Source: an uncultured Pseudomonadales bacterium (GTDB lineage: Bacteria > Pseudomonadota > Gammaproteobacteria > Pseudomonadales > Azotimanducaceae). From it: a stretch of DNA of 64,000 bases. The notes below the pieces were generated by a model. The model was not told the DNA's origin. It saw nothing but the letters and a program-made list of their open reading frames with translations, and did no database searches. This document shows, one piece after another, positions 15,970 to 25,111 of this stretch. Where the stretch lies: the NCBI GenBank assembly GCA_958295875.1, contig OY282379.1, positions 744,001-808,000 of the forward strand, written 5' to 3'. The first letter of the stretch is position 1, and each line of letters starts with the position of its first letter. The translations under genes and the position numbers were made by a program.

Positions 15970-16782
15970 TCAGCGGCCTTCCCAATGGATGCGTTCGCCG
16001 TTCAGCACCGCCCGCAACGCCCGCGCCGCGTCTTCGCTCTCCATGCAGCGGGCGAACTCCTGCTGCTCGATCATCAGCCCCGCGGCAAGATCGACGTCCA
16101 GCCCGGCATAGATGGCGCGCTTCGCCGCGGCGAGGCCAATGGGTGAGCGTGCCGCCAGATTCGACGCGAACGCCAGTGCCGCATCCTGCAGATCCGCCGG
16201 CGCATGCAGACGATGCACGAGGCCCAACTCGTGCGCTTCCTGCGGCGAGAGCGTGGCACCGTGCAAGATCAGGTCCAACGCTTTCGCCACGCCAAGCAAA
16301 CGAGTGAAGCGCTGGGTGCCGCCGGCGCCCGGAATGATGCCAACGCCCGTTTCCGGCAGGCCAAAACGGTAATCCCCATCCGCCATCAAGCGAAAATCGC
16401 ACCCCAACGCGAACTCGCAGCCCCCGCCAGCGGCGTTGCCGTTGATGGCCGCGATGGTGACGTAAGGCGCCGCTTGCATCGCCAAGGTGAGGCGATGGAA
16501 GGCATGCAGCGCCGCGTCGTCCTCCGGCGCCTGGCGGGGGCGCGTTGCGCGGCCCTCTGCGGAATCCGCAAGCTCCGCCACTTCGTAGTGGGCAATGAAC
16601 ACGCCTTCGCCGCCGCCGGTGAAGAGCACGGCGCGCACGTCGTCCCACGCGGCCAGCGAGCCCACGAATGTGCCGAGTTCCTCGAGCGACGCCGCCACCA
16701 TCGTGTGACGCGGCGGATTGCTCATCACGCAGCGTTGGACGCCGGCGACCGGCTCGTCGATGTCCAAGTGGCGGTAAGTCAT
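15970..16782 (-). CDS. Enoyl-CoA hydratase/isomerase family protein
   Basis: A 270 aa crotonase-fold protein. The first oxyanion segment is around GEGVFIAHYEV (about 60-70), the second is the canonical NGNAAGGGCEFALGCDFR (about 115-132), followed by FGLPETGVGIIPGAGGTQ, where the glutamate of LPE is the usual catalytic residue. The C-terminal part includes APADLQDAALAFA. Length and motifs fit an intact enoyl-CoA hydratase or related enzyme. The ATG at 16782 is chosen because the frame upstream has no crotonase similarity and would run into the glyS promoter region. Confidence 0.88.
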   Translation of the reverse strand: MTYRHLDIDEPVAGVQRCVMSNPPRHTMVAASLEELGTFVGSLAAWDDVRAVLFTGGGEGVFIAHYEVAELADSAEGRATRPRQAPEDDAALHAFHRLTLAMQAAPYVTIAAINGNAAGGGCEFALGCDFRLMADGDYRFGLPETGVGIIPGAGGTQRFTRLLGVAKALDLILHGATLSPQEAHELGLVHRLHAPADLQDAALAFASNLAARSPIGLAAAKRAIYAGLDVDLAAGLMIEQQEFARCMESEDAARALRAVLNGERIHWEGR

Positions 16783-16859
16783 GCACCCTCCCCGACGCGG
16801 CGCCGGCGCCCCGCCTGGCGAATATCGTACCGCAACGCGCGCCCATCGCTGCCAGCCTG

Positions 16860-16889
16860 TTTTTGTTTCCCACCCGGTGGGCGTATAGT
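16860..16889 (+). promoter_or_regulatory. Candidate sigma70-type promoter for glyS
   Basis: TATAGT at 16884-16889 fits a -10 box, and the T-rich stretch around 16860-16868 (TTTTTGTTT) lies at about the right distance for a weak -35. The glyS ATG follows 29 bases later. It is one of few AT-richer spots in the region. Inferred by eye. Confidence 0.4.
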
Positions 16890-16918
16890 GCCGGGCTTTT
16901 CCTCGCCCCAACGCCGAC

Positions 16919-18283
16919 ATGCCAGCCCAGACCATGGAAGAGCTCGTCGCGCTCTGCAAGCGGCGCGGGTTCGTCTTTCAGGCCGGCGACATCTACGGCG
17001 GCCTGCAAGGCGTTTACGACTACGGCCCCCTAGGCGTTGAGCTCAAGAACAACCTCAAGGCCGCTTGGTGGCGGGCGATGGTGTATGAGCGGGACGACGT
17101 GGAAGGCTTGGATGCGGCCATCCTCACCAACCCCAAGGTGCTCCACTATTCCGGCCACGAAGACACATTCTCAGACCCATTGGTGGATTGCTTGGCGTGC
17201 CACGCCCGCTGGCGCGCGGATCACCTAGCGGACGACCGCTGCCCCAAGTGCGGCTCGCCCAAGCTCACGCCGCCGCGGCCATTCAACCTCATGTTCAAGA
17301 CGCACGCGGGGCCGGTGGAGGACGCCGCGGCGCTGGCGTACCTGCGCCCAGAGACGGCGCAGTCCATCTTCACCAACTTCAAGCATGTGCTGGATTCCAC
17401 GTCGCGCCGCCTACCGTTCGGCATCGCGCAGATCGGCAAGGCGTTCCGCAACGAAATCACGCCGCGCAACTTCATTTTCCGCGTGCGCGAGTTTGAACAG
17501 ATGGAGTTGGAGTTCTTCGTGGCGCCCGGGGAGGACGAGGCGTGGCATGAGGAGTGGGTGCAGGCGCGGCTCGATTGGTGGGCGCGGCAAGGCGTGGAGT
17601 CCAACCGCTTGGCGCTGTACCGCGTGCCGGCGGAAGAGCTCGCGCACTACTCCAAGGGGACGGTGGACATCATGTACCGCTTCCCGCATGGCACCGAGGA
17701 GTTGGAGGGCATCGCCAACCGCACAGACTTCGACTTGGGCTCGCACACCAAGGGGCAAAGCGCGCTCGACATCGATGCCGCCGTGAAATCGAACAGCGAT
17801 TCCAACGCCCGGCTCGCCATGTTCGACCAAGAGGCCAAAGCGTGGCGCGTGCCGTATGTCATCGAACCTTCCGCCGGTGTGGACCGGGGGGTGCTGGCAG
17901 TGCTGAACGAGGCGTACCGAGTGGAGACCTTGGACACCGGCGCCGAACGCACGGTGCTCGGCTTGAAGCCGCATCTCGCGCCCATCAAAGCCGCCGTGCT
18001 GCCGCTCAAGCGCAATCACCCCGGCATCGTCGCCAAGGCGCGCGACATCAAGCGCAACCTGCAAGCGCTCGGCTTCGGGCGGGTGCTGTTCGAGGACACC
18101 GGCAACATCGGCAAGGGCTACCGACGCCACGACGAGGTGGGCACGCCGATTTGCCTGACGGTGGATTTCCAGACCGTGGAGGAGGACGACACCGTCACCG
18201 TGCGCGACCGCGACACCATGGCACAGAGCCGCGTCGCCGTGGGAGACCTGCCGGCCTACATGGCGGACTACTTCACCCCATGA
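16919..18283 (+). CDS. glyS: Glycyl-tRNA synthetase, single-chain dimeric type
   Basis: A 454 aa class II aminoacyl-tRNA synthetase that charges tRNA-Gly. It is the alpha-2 (archaeal/eukaryotic and some bacterial) form: [13 protein letters not shown] near the N-terminus, a zinc-binding pair [14 protein letters not shown], the strongly conserved [16 protein letters not shown], motif 2 around [28 protein letters not shown], and a C-terminal anticodon-binding domain from about residue 350 ([16 protein letters not shown]). Most Gammaproteobacteria use the unrelated tetrameric GlyQ/GlyS enzyme instead, so this form is worth noting. The stop overlaps the ATG of the ACT-domain gene by 4 bases (ATGA), indicating translational coupling. 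Confidence 0.95.
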   Translation: MPAQTMEELVALCKRRGFVFQAGDIYGGLQGVYDYGPLGVELKNNLKAAWWRAMVYERDDVEGLDAAILTNPKVLHYSGHEDTFSDPLVDCLACHARWRADHLADDRCPKCGSPKLTPPRPFNLMFKTHAGPVEDAAALAYLRPETAQSIFTNFKHVLDSTSRRLPFGIAQIGKAFRNEITPRNFIFRVREFEQMELEFFVAPGEDEAWHEEWVQARLDWWARQGVESNRLALYRVPAEELAHYSKGTVDIMYRFPHGTEELEGIANRTDFDLGSHTKGQSALDIDAAVKSNSDSNARLAMFDQEAKAWRVPYVIEPSAGVDRGVLAVLNEAYRVETLDTGAERTVLGLKPHLAPIKAAVLPLKRNHPGIVAKARDIKRNLQALGFGRVLFEDTGNIGKGYRRHDEVGTPICLTVDFQTVEEDDTVTVRDRDTMAQSRVAVGDLPAYMADYFTP

Positions 18284-18801
18284 GCCGCGCCATCATCGCC
18301 GCCATCGGGCAAGACCGGCCCGGCCTCGTCAACGAACTGTCGAAGCTTGCCGCAGACCTCAACCTCTCCATTGAAGACAGCCGCATGACGGTGCTCGGCG
18401 GCGAGTTCGCCGTGCTCATGAGCGTCGCCGGCGGCGACCTGCCGCTCAAGCGCTTGGAAACGAAGCTGCGCCAACTCGCCGACGACAGCGGGCTGGCGTG
18501 GCTGTTCCGGCGCACAGGAGACCGGGAAGACGTCCAAGGCCGCGTGCCTTACACCGTCAATGTGACCGCGTTGGATCATCCCGGCATCGTGCATCGCATC
18601 ACTGGGTTCTTCTCGTCCAAGGGCATCAACATCCACAACTTGGAGACCGTGACCGAACGCGCCCCGCACACCGGCACGCCGATCTTCTCCTTGGCCATGG
18701 AAGTGGAACTGCCCGGCGAGTTGCGCATCGCAGACCTGCGCGACGAGTTCTTCTACTTCTGCGACGACCAAGACTTGGACGCGGAGTTCCGGCCTAGCTG
18801 A
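18280..18801 (+). CDS. GcvR-like double-ACT-domain regulator
   Basis: A 173 aa protein made of two ACT domains. The first (about 3-75) begins with [20 protein letters not shown]; the second (about 90-165) has [20 protein letters not shown] and [20 protein letters not shown]. This is the layout of GcvR, the glycine-responsive partner that controls the glycine cleavage operon through GcvA in enteric bacteria. ACT domains bind amino acids, and coupling to glycyl-tRNA synthetase by an ATGA overlap supports glycine as the ligand. Neither gcvA nor the gcv operon is in this window, so the target is an inference. Confidence 0.8.
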   Translation: MSRAIIAAIGQDRPGLVNELSKLAADLNLSIEDSRMTVLGGEFAVLMSVAGGDLPLKRLETKLRQLADDSGLAWLFRRTGDREDVQGRVPYTVNVTALDHPGIVHRITGFFSSKGINIHNLETVTERAPHTGTPIFSLAMEVELPGELRIADLRDEFFYFCDDQDLDAEFRPS

Positions 18802-18853
18802 GCATCCTGGACGCGCACAGCACCAACCGCGCACCCGTATACGGAGACCCCGC

Positions 18854-19855
18854 ATGACTAGGGTGGCAACGTCCATCGTCGAACCGATCCCCGCCATACA
18901 GCTTGGCAGCGAGCTTGCCGCCGCCGAGGTTGAACGCCATCGCGTGGTCTCGCTGTTCAGCGGCTGTGGCGGGATGGACTTGGGCTTTGTCGGCGGCTTC
19001 CCATTCGGTGGCGAGTTCTACCGCCGGCTTCCATTCGAGATCGTGTGGGCGAACGACATAGACAGGTTGGCATGCGACACCTACGCGGCCAACCTTGGCG
19101 ACGATCACCTGCATCGCGGCAGCATCGTCGACGTACTCGACACGCTGCCCGCTGCGGCGGACGTGGTGATCGGCGGTTTTCCCTGCCAGGACGTTTCAAT
19201 CAACGGCTCGCGGCGTCTTGGCCAAGGCGAGCGCACGATCCTCTACGAGCAGATGATCGAAGTGGTGCGGCGCACGAATCCCAAGGTGTTCGTCGCGGAG
19301 AACGTCAAGGGCTTGCTCATGTCGCATGGCAAGCCCTTTTTCGATCAGATGCTGGCGGATTTCTCGCTTCCCGGCTACACGGTTTCGCACAAGCTCTACC
19401 TCGCTGCGGACTACCGCGTGCCGCAGATGCGCGAGCGCATCTTCATCGTCGGCGTGCGGGGCGACGAACCATTCGCCCATCCCCAAGCACACGATGACCG
19501 CATGACGGCGCAGGAAGCCTTGGCGGACTTGGAATCCGCCGACGAGGACAAGAGCACCTCACATATTTGGAGCAAGGCGCGGCGCAGCCCGGAGCAAGGC
19601 AACCGGCGCCTCAAGGCCGACAAGCCGGCGACCACGATCCGCGCAGAGCACCACGGCAACGTGCAGTGGCACTACAAGCTGGAGCGGCGCATATCGCTGC
19701 GCGAAGCCGCGCGGCTGCAATCCTTCCCGGATGGTTTCGACTTCGTATGCGCCATGCGCGCGACGGAGCGGCAGATTGGCAACGCGGTGCCACCGGTGCT
19801 AGCGTGGCATATCGCCAACGCCGTCCGAGAGCACATTGAACCAGAGCGAGTTTGA
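18854..19855 (+). CDS. DNA (cytosine-5) methyltransferase (Dcm-like)
   Basis: A 333 aa C5-cytosine methyltransferase. Motif I is VSLFSGCGGMDLGF (about 32-45), motif IV has catalytic Cys111 in GGFPCQDVS, motif VI is VAENVKGL (Glu149), motif VIII is YRVPQMRERIFIVG, and motifs IX-X are at ISLREAARLQSFP and RQIGNAVPPVLAWHIA. All motifs are intact. It is followed not by a restriction endonuclease but by a toxin fragment, a truncated HATPase and a copy of its own 3' end. Its last 78 bases are repeated at 20867-20944, suggesting that a paralogous methyltransferase or an insertion event once occupied this site. Target sequence cannot be read from the protein. Confidence 0.93.
   Translation: MTRVATSIVEPIPAIQLGSELAAAEVERHRVVSLFSGCGGMDLGFVGGFPFGGEFYRRLPFEIVWANDIDRLACDTYAANLGDDHLHRGSIVDVLDTLPAAADVVIGGFPCQDVSINGSRRLGQGERTILYEQMIEVVRRTNPKVFVAENVKGLLMSHGKPFFDQMLADFSLPGYTVSHKLYLAADYRVPQMRERIFIVGVRGDEPFAHPQAHDDRMTAQEALADLESADEDKSTSHIWSKARRSPEQGNRRLKADKPATTIRAEHHGNVQWHYKLERRISLREAARLQSFPDGFDFVCAMRATERQIGNAVPPVLAWHIANAVREHIEPERV
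19778..19855 (+). repeat. Direct repeat copy 1: 3' end of the methyltransferase gene
   Basis: The last 78 bases of the methyltransferase gene reappear without gaps at 20867-20944. Most differences are synonymous or conservative (both copies encode VLAWHIANAVREHIEP). The repeat brackets a BrnT fragment and the HATPase gene. Confidence 0.85.
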
Positions 19856-19858
19856 AGC

Positions 19859-19984
19859 GAAGAGCAATTCCTAGTCGTGGTTCACACTTACCGCGAGTTG
19901 GACGACAACAGGATCGCAGTGCGCATCGTCTCCGCACGGCCGGCAACGCCTAGGGAACGACGGCGCTACGAACAGATGCCATGA
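19859..19984 (+). pseudogene. BrnT-type toxin, C-terminal fragment
   Basis: The frame encodes FLVVVHTYRELDDNRIAVRI followed by VSARPATPRERRRYEQ, the C-terminal half of BrnT-family toxins (RelE-like fold) with the conserved ISAR.A..RER..Y pattern. The N-terminal half is absent: upstream lies the end of the methyltransferase gene. The stop (TGA 19982-19984) overlaps the ATG at 19981, the normal brnT-brnA coupling, so the junction with the next gene keeps an old operon boundary. Non-functional as it stands. Confidence 0.75.
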
Positions 19985-20817
19985 AGGAGGAGTACGACTT
20001 CACGGAGGCCAAGCGAGGCATGTTCCACGCCAGCGCTAGGCTGAAGCCCTCAACCGACCGTACTAGGAACGTATGGGAAGGGCCGGATGGGCCACTCGGG
20101 CGTTTCATCTTGGCGGAAAGCCGTAAGACACTTAACGCCTATCGTGAGCAGCCGCACCTCGTCACGGAACACGCCAATCAGGAATATGACACCGCTCACG
20201 GTGCCTATGCCCACAGGCAGCTTTACGAACTGGTGCAGAATGGCGCGGACGCCTTAACACACCCCGGAACCGGCCAGAGCATCTTGATCCGCTTGACCCG
20301 GCGGTTCCTCTACTGCGCCGACGATGGCAAGCCAATCGACGAAGATGACGTAAAGGGTCTCATGTTCGCCCACATGTCGAGCGAGCGCGGCACATGCGAG
20401 ATCGGCAGGTACGGGAGGGGTTTCAAGTCCCTGCTCGGCGTCACCGACGCGCCAGAGTTCTACAGCCGATCCGGTGCCATGCGGTTCGACAGGGACCGCG
20501 CTGCCGAGCAGATTCGGCGCGTTCTAGAACGGGCTGAGCGTTGTCCGGCGCTTCGCCTGCCAGCGCCCATAGACTCCGATGCCGCAGCCGCGGACGACGC
20601 TGATCTTCAGGAGCTAATGACATGGGCTACCAACGTAGTCCGTCTTCGGCTCGAAGCCAAGGGATTCGACGACTTGGAAGCGCAGATTCGGGAGTTCCCT
20701 CCAGAGTTTCTGCTATTCGTTCCGCATGTTCGCTACTTGACTCTAGAGTCGCCCGATGAGACGCGGGAGTTCATGCTTCAAAAGGTCGGAGATGAGCTCA
20801 AGCTGCTCAAAGCGTAG
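19981..20817 (+). CDS. Chimeric gene: BrnA-like N-terminus joined to truncated HSP90-like ATPase
   Basis: The first 15 or so residues, MKEEYDFTEAKRGMFH, are the signature start of BrnA-like antitoxins, matching the BrnT fragment immediately upstream. From about residue 30 (NVWEGPDGPLGRF) the protein becomes a GHKL/HSP90-like ATPase: HRQLYELVQNGADAL carries the N-box with the conserved Glu/Asn, FLYCADDGKPIDEDDV gives the second motif, and GRYGRGFKSLLGV the glycine-rich loop. Such sacsin-like ATPases are commonly over 1000 aa and linked to restriction or defence genes; this one stops at 278 residues. It is therefore both a fusion and a truncation. ATP binding may survive; function is doubtful. 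Confidence 0.7.
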   Translation: MKEEYDFTEAKRGMFHASARLKPSTDRTRNVWEGPDGPLGRFILAESRKTLNAYREQPHLVTEHANQEYDTAHGAYAHRQLYELVQNGADALTHPGTGQSILIRLTRRFLYCADDGKPIDEDDVKGLMFAHMSSERGTCEIGRYGRGFKSLLGVTDAPEFYSRSGAMRFDRDRAAEQIRRVLERAERCPALRLPAPIDSDAAAADDADLQELMTWATNVVRLRLEAKGFDDLEAQIREFPPEFLLFVPHVRYLTLESPDETREFMLQKVGDELKLLKA

Positions 20818-20866
20818 GATACCTTTGTAATCATCCACTTGTGGTCATTTGTTGGAGGACTTGGAA

Positions 20867-20944
20867 GGCAACATGGCGCCTCCGGTGCTAGCGTGGCACA
20901 TCGCCAACGCTGTCCGAGAGCACATTGAACCAAAGCGAGCTTGA
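20867..20944 (+). pseudogene. Direct repeat copy 2: 3' remnant of a second methyltransferase gene
   Basis: Encodes PPVLAWHIANAVREHIEPKR and a stop, nearly identical to the end of the intact methyltransferase at 18854-19855, with no upstream body. After it, a TTG-initiated frame (overlapping the repeat) reads NQSELETLLSRAARFLTGD and stays open to 21032; the same frame after copy 1 stops within 13 codons. That suggests copy 2 retains the ancestral downstream junction while copy 1 was rejoined to other DNA. Confidence 0.75.
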
Positions 20945-21028
20945 AACACTCCTAAGCCGTGCGGCGCGGTTCCTCACGGGCGATCCCCCAACCCATGCGG
21001 TCTACATCACGTTCGGCGAGGTCGGCCA

Positions 21029-21847
21029 ATGAAACTCGGTTTATTCGGCATCGGCTCTGGCATCTGCGCACAGCCTGCGGTGGCGCGGCGGATCGCGGTG
21101 CGGGCGGAGGCGCTGGGGTTTGATTCGCTGTGGACGGGCGAGCATGTCGTGTTGCCTGATCCGCGCCAGCCGCCATCCCCGGCGCCGCCAGATTTCCCGA
21201 TGCTGCATCCTTCCACGGCGCTCGCCTTTCTCGCCGGCGTCACGGAGCGCGTGTGGCTTGGCACTGGCATCACCCTCGTCGCGCAGCGCAGTCCCTTGGT
21301 GCTGGCCAAGGAAATGGCCAGTTTGGACGTGGTGTCTGGCGGGCGGCTGCTGTTGGGCATCGGCGCCGGCTACCTGCATCAGGAGTTCGAGGCATTGGGC
21401 GTTGCGTTCAGCGAACGCGGGGCACGCACCGATGAGTGCGTCGCCGCGATGCGAGCGCTGTGGAATGAGGACCAGCCGGCGTTTGCCGGCCGCTTCCACC
21501 GCTTCGCCAACATCCAAGCCATGCCCCGGCCCGTGCAGGCCGGCGGCCCACCGATCATGGTCGGCGGTGCCAGCGATGCAGCGCTGAAGCGAGCCGTCAA
21601 ACACGCGCAGGGCTGGTACGGGTTCGCCTTGGACGTGGCGCAAACCAAGGCCACGCTTGAGCGCTTGCGCCGCCACGGCGGCGAACAACTGGAAATCAGC
21701 GTCACGCCCTCGGTGCGGTTGGATGCTGCCACGGTGGAGCAATACGCCGCCCTCGGCGTGCATCGCTTGATCGCGCTCCTGCCTCAGGATGAAGGCCGCG
21801 CGCTGGACGCTATGGAGGCGATGTCAGCGTGGTGCGACGCCGGTTGA
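21029..21847 (+). CDS. LLM-class flavin-dependent oxidoreductase
   Basis: A 272 aa luciferase-like monooxygenase-fold protein. Landmarks are RIAVRAEALGFDSLWTGEHV (about 21-40), the beta strand VWLGTGITLVAQRSPLVLAKEMASLD (about 72-97), then SGGRLLLGIGAGYLHQEFEALG and PRPVQAGGPPIMVGGASDAALKRA. These enzymes use FMN or coenzyme F420; the TIGR03619-type arrangement seen here is common in F420 users, but cofactor cannot be decided from sequence. Substrate unknown. The ATG lies directly after the methyltransferase remnant. Confidence 0.88.
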   Translation: MKLGLFGIGSGICAQPAVARRIAVRAEALGFDSLWTGEHVVLPDPRQPPSPAPPDFPMLHPSTALAFLAGVTERVWLGTGITLVAQRSPLVLAKEMASLDVVSGGRLLLGIGAGYLHQEFEALGVAFSERGARTDECVAAMRALWNEDQPAFAGRFHRFANIQAMPRPVQAGGPPIMVGGASDAALKRAVKHAQGWYGFALDVAQTKATLERLRRHGGEQLEISVTPSVRLDAATVEQYAALGVHRLIALLPQDEGRALDAMEAMSAWCDAG

Positions 21848-21977
21848 CGCTTGCTTACCCACCCGCACTCCGCAGCGCACACCGTACCCGTCCGCATGAC
21901 GCATCGCCTTGCGACGCCGCCGCCCGCGGCCAGCGGTGCCGCGGACCCCGCCGCGCCACTCACCATCGGCCCGAACC

Positions 21978-22646
21978 ATGCTGCAAGTTGAAGACCTCGG
22001 CGTGCGCCTCGGCGACGGGGCGACGCAGCGTTGGATCCTGCGCCATCTCCATCTCACCGCGCAGCGCGGCGAAACGCTGGTGCTGTTGGGGCCGAGCGGC
22101 AGCGGCAAGTCCACCCTGCTCAATTTGATCGGCGGCCTCATCGCCGCGGACGAAGGCGCCATTCGCCTGACCGTGGAGGGCAAGGACGGCACCGAACGCG
22201 AGGTTCCGGTGCATGAACTCTCAGAGGCGCAGCGCGTCGCCTACCGGCGCCGCCACGTCGGTTTCGTGTTCCAGTTCTTCAACCTCGTGCCGACGCTCAC
22301 GGTTGGCGAGAACGTGCTGCTGCCATTGGAATTGACGGGGCAGCCGCACCTCGCCGACGCCGCGCTGCAACGCCTTGAAGACCTTGGCATCGGCGCCTCC
22401 CGCAATCGCTTTCCCGAACAGCTTTCCGGCGGCGAACAGCAACGCGCGGCCGTGGCTCGCGCCTTGGCGCACCGCCCGCCGCTGCTGCTTGCAGACGAGC
22501 CCACCGGCAATCTCGACGCGGCGAATGCGGAGCGGGTGGTCGCTTGCCTGTGGGAAGAAACGCGCAAGGCCGGCGCGGCGCTGGTGCTCGCCACGCACAG
22601 CGAGCGCGTCGCCAACGAGGCGGACACCGTGGTGGCGCTGCGGTGA
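21978..22646 (+). CDS. ABC transporter ATP-binding protein (LolD/MacB-like)
   Basis: A 222 aa ATPase subunit. Walker A is GPSGSGKST (about 38-46), the Q-loop lies in FVFQFFNLVPTLTVGENV, the signature is LSGGEQQRAAVARALA (about 150), Walker B is LLLADEPTGNLD, and the switch histidine is in ATHSERVANEAD. The FFNLVPTLT and TGNLD forms are typical of LolD/MacB-type transporters that act with FtsX-like permeases. It is fused operonically to the permease: the TGA overlaps the GTG start of the next gene. A longer upstream start exists at 21909, but homology begins at MLQVEDLGV. Confidence 0.93.
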   Translation: MLQVEDLGVRLGDGATQRWILRHLHLTAQRGETLVLLGPSGSGKSTLLNLIGGLIAADEGAIRLTVEGKDGTEREVPVHELSEAQRVAYRRRHVGFVFQFFNLVPTLTVGENVLLPLELTGQPHLADAALQRLEDLGIGASRNRFPEQLSGGEQQRAAVARALAHRPPLLLADEPTGNLDAANAERVVACLWEETRKAGAALVLATHSERVANEADTVVALR

Positions 22647-25111
22647 GCCTGCGGCTGCTGACGCGGCGTCAACTGCGCTACTTGGCGCGCACCCCGGGCG
22701 CCACCGCCGCCTCGGTGCTGGCGACGGCCCTCGGCGTCGCCTCCATGGTCGCCGTCCACTTGGTGAGCGAGCGCATCCGCGACCAACTCAGCCAGAACGC
22801 GCTGCTGGCCGGCTACACGCACGCCATCCGCGGCGGTGCGATCAGCGCGGACGACTACTTCGATCTGCGCGACCGTTGGCGGGCTGGCGCCGCTGGTCCC
22901 ATCGTGGCAATGGTGCCAGTCATCGAGGGGCACGCCAGCGTTGGTGGCGCCCCGACGCGCATCGTTGGCATCGATCTGTTGGCGGACGCTCGCGCCCGCA
23001 CTGGCGCCAACTCGGATGAGTACGGCGCAGACGCGCTGCCGCGCCAAGGCCAAGGAACCTTGGTCGAGCTGTTGCGCGGCCAAACTGCGTTGGCGAGCGA
23101 GGGCTTGGGGCTCAACACCGGCGACGTGGCGCACATCGGCACCGCGCCGCCGTTCACGCATGTCGAAATCGCTGGCACCTTTCCTGCCCGCGAGCGCCGC
23201 CTGTTGGTGGACATCGCGCTGGCCCAAGAAGTTCTTGGGCGGCACACGCTCACCGCGGTGTGGGTCCGTTCTCCGCACGGGGCCGGCGCGATGGATCGTT
23301 GGCTGCCGGGCAGTGCAGCCGCATTCGGCGCGCAGCCCGGCATCGACTTCGGCGTGGGTTGGCAAGCCGCAGCGCTCGATGACACCGAGCCAACCCGCCG
23401 CTTCGCGCAGGCGCTCACGTTCAACTTGAGCGCACTCGGCTTTCTGGCGCTCTTTGTCGCGGCGTTCCTCATCTACCAGGCGAGCCATGCCAATGTCACC
23501 CGCCGCGCGCGTGACACTGAGCGGCTCATGGCCATCGGCGTGGGCCCGTGCACGCTGCGGGGCCTGTTCGTGGTGGAGGGAGCGGCATTGGGAGGCGTGG
23601 GCGCCGCCATCGGCATCGGCGCGGGTTGGACATTGGCCGGCGCGCTCATCGATTCTCCGCTGTGGTCAGCGGCACCCGTGCCGCTCGGCGACATCGCCGC
23701 GTTGAAGGGCCTGATCGGCGGCGTTGGCGTCGGTGCCTTGGGCGCATTCGCGGCCACCGCCGGCAAGCGCCGCCGTTGGACGGCACCGGTGTTCACGGCG
23801 CTCGCGGCCACGCTGCTCGGCGTCGCGGCAACGGCCAACACGCTCGCCGCCGCGTTCGCTGTGATCCTCGCCCTGTGCGGCCTGCAGATCGCCTTCGTCA
23901 CGCCGGCCATCGCTGCGCTTGCGCGGCGTCGATTGTTCAGCCACGGGCCGGGGCCGGGCCGCGGGCGGGCGGCGAACGCCACAAACGCCCTTGGGACGAT
24001 CGTGCGCCGCGCCACGCTGCGTTCCCTCGCCAACCAGCTCGGTGAGTTGAGCGTGGCGGTGAGCGCCCTCACCATCGCCATCGCCGCGGCCATCGGCGTG
24101 GCCGTGATGGTGGAGAGCTTCCGGCGGGATTTCACCGCGCTGCTGGAGCACACCTACTGGCCGGGCGTCTATGTGGAGTTCACGGCCCCGCAGCAGGCCG
24201 ACGCCAACACCTTGGCTTGGCTGGAACAGTTGCCAGGCGTCGCCACGGTGCGCCGCTATGGCAGCGCCGATGCCCTCGTTGACGGCCGGCCGGCGCGGCT
24301 GCGCTTGGTGCCGGACGACGCGGTGGAAGCGTCGCGCCACGGGCGCCCAAGCACCTTGGGCAATGCGGTGTTGGTGAGCGAGAGCGGCGCCCGCGCCTAC
24401 GGCATCGAACCGGGCGACACCGTGCTGCTCGACGGCGGCCAAGGCCCGCGGCCGGCCCAGGTTGCGGGGCTGTTTCGGGAGTATGGGGCAGCGGTGCCAA
24501 GCATCGTGGCAGCCGCCGCGCACTGGGCGCCCGCCCTTGGCGGCGCCACGTTCTCGAACGCCGCCATCCTTCCAGACGTTGCCATGCAAGGCGAGGACGA
24601 TTGGCGCGCCACCCTCGCCAACGCCATTGCCGTGCGTGTCCCCGGCGCCGTGGTGCGCGACGACGTGGCGCTGCGGGAACGCGCGCTCGACGTGTTCGAC
24701 CGTTCCCATGAACTGTCGTCGCGGCTCACGTTGATCGCCTTGGCCGTGGCGATTGCCGGCCTCTACGCGGCGCTCGCGGCCATGCAGGCGCGGCGCCTGA
24801 GCGAGCAGCGGCTGCTGTACACGCTGGGCGCGACGCGCCAGCGCATCGCTTGGCTCGCGGTTGGGCAGAGCGCACTCCTTGGCGTCACCGCCGCGGTGTT
24901 GGCGGCGCCGCTCGGCATCGCCATCGCGTGGGCGTTGTGCGAACTGGTCAACCCGCGCGCGTTTGGCTGGTCGATGACCTTGGTTGTGCCGCCGGCGACC
25001 TTGGCGGAGCCCTTGTTGCTCGGTGTCGCCGCGGCGGCGCTGGCCGGCCTCGCACCAGCATGGCGCACCATGAAGGCGCTGACGACGCCAAGCGCCTACG
25101 CGCTGACATGA
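22643..25111 (+). CDS. FtsX-like ABC transporter permease
   Basis: An 822 aa integral membrane protein with a GTG start overlapping the ATPase stop. An N-terminal membrane segment (about 20-38) is followed by a periplasmic domain, then a block of membrane helices (about 265-430), a second helix with periplasmic domain (about 465-680), and three C-terminal helices ending near residue 810 with GLAPAWRTMKALTTPSAYAL. This double FtsX arrangement matches the AttF/AttG-type and lipoprotein/lipid exporters. Its direct neighbour encodes an AttH/CrtC-like secreted protein, which strengthens the Att-like assignment. Substrate unknown. Confidence 0.88.
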   Translation: MSLRLLTRRQLRYLARTPGATAASVLATALGVASMVAVHLVSERIRDQLSQNALLAGYTHAIRGGAISADDYFDLRDRWRAGAAGPIVAMVPVIEGHASVGGAPTRIVGIDLLADARARTGANSDEYGADALPRQGQGTLVELLRGQTALASEGLGLNTGDVAHIGTAPPFTHVEIAGTFPARERRLLVDIALAQEVLGRHTLTAVWVRSPHGAGAMDRWLPGSAAAFGAQPGIDFGVGWQAAALDDTEPTRRFAQALTFNLSALGFLALFVAAFLIYQASHANVTRRARDTERLMAIGVGPCTLRGLFVVEGAALGGVGAAIGIGAGWTLAGALIDSPLWSAAPVPLGDIAALKGLIGGVGVGALGAFAATAGKRRRWTAPVFTALAATLLGVAATANTLAAAFAVILALCGLQIAFVTPAIAALARRRLFSHGPGPGRGRAANATNALGTIVRRATLRSLANQLGELSVAVSALTIAIAAAIGVAVMVESFRRDFTALLEHTYWPGVYVEFTAPQQADANTLAWLEQLPGVATVRRYGSADALVDGRPARLRLVPDDAVEASRHGRPSTLGNAVLVSESGARAYGIEPGDTVLLDGGQGPRPAQVAGLFREYGAAVPSIVAAAAHWAPALGGATFSNAAILPDVAMQGEDDWRATLANAIAVRVPGAVVRDDVALRERALDVFDRSHELSSRLTLIALAVAIAGLYAALAAMQARRLSEQRLLYTLGATRQRIAWLAVGQSALLGVTAAVLAAPLGIAIAWALCELVNPRAFGWSMTLVVPPATLAEPLLLGVAAAALAGLAPAWRTMKALTTPSAYALT

